DNA from: Sphingomonas qomolangmaensis
GTDB taxonomy: Bacteria; Pseudomonadota; Alphaproteobacteria; Sphingomonadales; Sphingomonadaceae
Reading direction: 5' to 3'
Length of the DNA: 64,000 nt
NCBI RefSeq assembly: GCF_024496245.1
Contig: NZ_CP101740.1
Coordinates: 620,001 to 684,000, forward strand
Shown here: in pieces, positions 61,869-64,000 of the stretch
Numbering within the stretch: the stretch's first letter is position 1
How the letters are laid out: every line of letters begins with the position of its first letter
Notes under the pieces: model-generated
The model's database searches: none
What the model was told of the DNA's origin: nothing
Seen by the model: only the letters and a program-made list of their open reading frames with translations
Made by a program: the position numbers and the translations under genes

Positions 61869-63245
61869 ATGTTTGCGATGACGATGGCTTGGCGCGCGGC
61901 GCTGTTCCTTGCCCTGACGAGCGTGCCGGTGGCCGCGAGCGCGCAGCAGGAGGTGCGCCCGGCCTACCCGCCGGTGTTGCCGCTGCGCGAGCGGGCCGCG
62001 GTGATAGACGGCTGGCTGAGGGAGCGTCTCGATACCGTGCTGCCTGCGATCATGCGCGAACAGGGTGTCGACATGTGGGTACTGGTCGCGCGCGAGAATT
62101 TCGAGGAGCCGGTGATCGCCTCGATGCTCGATGCCGAGAGCATGGCGGCGCGGCGGCGGACGATCCTGGTGTTCTTCGATTCGGGTGAGGGACTGCCGTT
62201 CGAGCGGCTGACGGTCAGCCGCTACCCGCTCGGCGATCTGTTCGAAGCCGATTGGGATCCTCACATCCAACCCGACCAATGGAAGCGGCTTACCGAGATC
62301 ATCGCGGTGCGAAACCCCAAGCGGATCGCGATCAATTCGTCGCGCCGCACCGCCTATGCCGATGGCATGACGCTCAGCGCGCATGACGAGATGATGGCGG
62401 CGCTGCCCGAATCGCTCCGCTCGCGCGTGGTTCGCGACGAGACGCTGGCGGTGCGCTGGCTCGAAACGCGCACCGCTGCCGAAATGGCGCGCTATCCGCA
62501 GATCGTCGCGCTGGCGCATGCGATCATCGGCGAAGGGCTGTCGGACAAGGTCATCACCCCCGGCGTCACCACCACCGACGACGTGGTGTGGTGGTTCCGC
62601 GAACGGATCGCCGCGCTCAAGCTCGATACCTGGTTTCAACCTTCGGTCGCGGTGAGCCGCCGGGGGGTGAAGGATACGCTCGACGGTGACACGGTGATCG
62701 CGCCGGGCGACCTGATCTGGACCGATTTCGGCATCGAATATCTGCGGCTGCACACCGATACCCAGCAAAACGCGTATGTCTTGCGGCCCGGCGAGACGCA
62801 GGCGCCCAAGGGGCTGCGCGACGGCCTGGCCGCCAACAACCGCGTCCAGGATGCGCTGACGACGTCGTTCCGCGTCGGCGACAGCGGCAACGCGATCCTG
62901 GCGCGCGCGCGGGCCAAGGCGATCGCGCAAGGGCTGAACCCCAGCATCTATTCGCACCCGATCGGCTATCACGGCCATGGTGCGGGCACCGCGATCGGCT
63001 TTTGGGACAATCAGCAGCCCGACCCGCGCGGCGACTATCCGCTATACCCCAACACCGCCTGGTCGATCGAACTTGCCGCCACTGCCGCGGTGCCCGAATG
63101 GGGCGGCCAGCTGGTATCGTTCAAGACAGAGGAGGATGCCTATTATGACGGCAGCCGGGTCACCTATCTCGACGGACGCCAGACCGACTTATACCTGCTA
63201 GGCGGCACTCCCACCGCCAATCTCAAGCCCGGAATCCCCAAATGA
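61869..63245 (+). CDS. M24 family metallopeptidase (aminopeptidase P-like), exported
   Basis: A 458-residue peptidase. A signal peptide ending near ASAQQ is followed by an N-terminal creatinase-like domain and a C-terminal pita-bread fold. Metal ligands are visible: Asp in IWTDFG, Asp in HTDTQQ, His in GYHGHGAG, Glu in SIELAA and Glu in FKTEEDAYY. It probably removes N-terminal residues before proline in the periplasm. Its stop overlaps the next gene's ATG. An ATG at 61878 is an alternative start. Confidence 0.9.
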   Translation: MFAMTMAWRAALFLALTSVPVAASAQQEVRPAYPPVLPLRERAAVIDGWLRERLDTVLPAIMREQGVDMWVLVARENFEEPVIASMLDAESMAARRRTILVFFDSGEGLPFERLTVSRYPLGDLFEADWDPHIQPDQWKRLTEIIAVRNPKRIAINSSRRTAYADGMTLSAHDEMMAALPESLRSRVVRDETLAVRWLETRTAAEMARYPQIVALAHAIIGEGLSDKVITPGVTTTDDVVWWFRERIAALKLDTWFQPSVAVSRRGVKDTLDGDTVIAPGDLIWTDFGIEYLRLHTDTQQNAYVLRPGETQAPKGLRDGLAANNRVQDALTTSFRVGDSGNAILARARAKAIAQGLNPSIYSHPIGYHGHGAGTAIGFWDNQQPDPRGDYPLYPNTAWSIELAATAAVPEWGGQLVSFKTEEDAYYDGSRVTYLDGRQTDLYLLGGTPTANLKPGIPK

Positions 63246-63973
63246 TTGCAAGCGACAGCGACGGTACCTGGCTGCACCGGCTGGACACGCGGATATTGGT
63301 CACGCTGCTGATCGTCATCGTCGCGCTTGGCGGTTTTGCCTATGTCGCGTCCGAAGTCGCCGAGGGCAATCCGCTGGCGATCGACCGGTGGCTGCTGCTC
63401 CTGCTGCGCAGCGTCGCCGATCCCGGGACGTCGATCGGTCCGCGCTGGTTCTCGCACGCGATGGTCGATTTCACCGCGCTGGGCGGGGGGACCGTGCTGA
63501 CGCTGGTGACGTTCTTCATCACCGGATACCTCGTGGCGCGGCGCAAGCTCGCGCTGGCGATGTTCGTGGCGTCGTCGATCGCCGCGGGCGGGCTGCTCAA
63601 TGCGCTGCTCAAGACCGCCTTCGTCCGCGCACGGCCCGATATCGTTCCCCATCTGGTCGAGGTCAGCTCGGCGAGCTTTCCCAGCGGCCATGCGATGAAT
63701 TCGGCGATGGTCTATCTGACCGGGGCAGCGTTGCTCGCTAGCGCCGAACCCAGCCGGCGGGTTCGGGTTTTCCTCATTACCGCCGCGCTGGTGCTTACCT
63801 TGCTGATCGGATTTTCGCGGGTGTTCCTGGGGGTCCATTTCCCCACCGACGTGCTGGCGGGATGGGCGGTAGGGATCGCCTGGGCGGTCGCGGCTTCATG
63901 GGTGGCCGGAATATTGCAGCGGCGTCACACGATTGAGGGCGCCGAGGGCACGACGACTTCGATCGCGCGCTGA
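63242..63973 (+). CDS. PAP2 family phosphatase
   Basis: A 243-residue inner-membrane phosphatase with about six helices. The three signature motifs are intact: KTAFVRARP, FPSGHA and SRVFLGVHFPTDVLAG. It probably dephosphorylates a lipid phosphate such as undecaprenyl pyrophosphate or phosphatidic acid. ATG at 63242 overlaps the M24 peptidase stop (ATGA). The last 27 bases of the window show no further gene. Confidence 0.93.
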   Translation: MIASDSDGTWLHRLDTRILVTLLIVIVALGGFAYVASEVAEGNPLAIDRWLLLLLRSVADPGTSIGPRWFSHAMVDFTALGGGTVLTLVTFFITGYLVARRKLALAMFVASSIAAGGLLNALLKTAFVRARPDIVPHLVEVSSASFPSGHAMNSAMVYLTGAALLASAEPSRRVRVFLITAALVLTLLIGFSRVFLGVHFPTDVLAGWAVGIAWAVAASWVAGILQRRHTIEGAEGTTTSIAR

Positions 63974-64000
63974 GCGACGCGCACCGTCACCGGGGTGCGC

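Overview
The window is GC-rich, densely coded DNA that looks like the chromosome of a sphingomonad (Alphaproteobacteria, Sphingomonadaceae, probably Sphingomonas or a close relative). This is inferred from the gene content: a complete exosortase A (XrtA)/exopolysaccharide locus, a TonB-dependent receptor paired with a secreted lipoprotein, HWE-type histidine kinase fragments, a short bacterial SRP RNA, carboxynorspermidine-type polyamine genes, and many GTG/TTG starts in 4-base overlaps. No stretch over 300 bases lacks a gene, and there is no CRISPR array, prophage or insertion sequence.

Layout. (1) 0-9.9 kb: lon, hupB, tRNA-Val, a beta-helix-like lipoprotein with its TonB-dependent receptor, a prolyl-4-hydroxylase-like oxygenase, and a secretion-ATPase homologue whose ATPase motifs are degenerate. 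(2) 9.9-17.5 kb: housekeeping genes: tRNA-His, an amino-acid dehydrogenase, a TPR protein, ald with a DUF3072 gene, kup, a 2'-5' RNA ligase-like protein, tRNA-Met and trxB. (3) 17.5-34.7 kb: the XrtA locus. Two hydrolases and an acyl carrier protein read leftward. Twelve genes read rightward: acyl-CoA ligase, PLP decarboxylase, Wza-like exporter, Wzz-like protein, tyrosine-kinase-like ATPase, outer-membrane barrel, ExeA-like ATPase, polysaccharide deacetylase, FemAB-like protein, glycosyltransferase, XrtA-EpsI fusion and amidotransferase. They should make and export an exopolysaccharide and sort PEP-CTERM proteins. No PEP-CTERM substrate, priming glycosyltransferase or polymerase is present here. 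(4) 34.7-41.5 kb: an esterase, then a polyamine module (carboxynorspermidine dehydrogenase and decarboxylase, ornithine/lysine decarboxylase) and a threonine-dehydratase-like gene. Paired inverted repeats are concentrated here, and the decarboxylase has a structured leader that hides its ribosome-binding site. (5) 41.5-50.6 kb: a hydrolase, tandem cysteine desulfurases with a ferredoxin, a class A beta-lactamase broken by an amber codon, SRP RNA, a small membrane protein, an MgtC/DUF4010 protein, a Gfo/Idh/MocA oxidoreductase and a CE15-like esterase. (6) 50.6-59.4 kb: a signalling island with mirror symmetry. Each end carries a Crp/Fnr regulator divergent from a ~95-residue helical protein. 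Between the ends lie a frameshifted HWE kinase, a receiver-GAF protein and two GGDEF-EAL proteins. (7) 59.4-64 kb: a 793-residue secreted protein of unknown function, an M24 peptidase and a PAP2 phosphatase.

The strongest candidates for new biology are the mirror-image Crp/small-protein island, the structured leader before the decarboxylase, the secretion ATPase lacking its Walker A lysine, and the possible phosphate-responsive lipoprotein/receptor pair. All assignments come from reading the sequence by eye; no database search was run.
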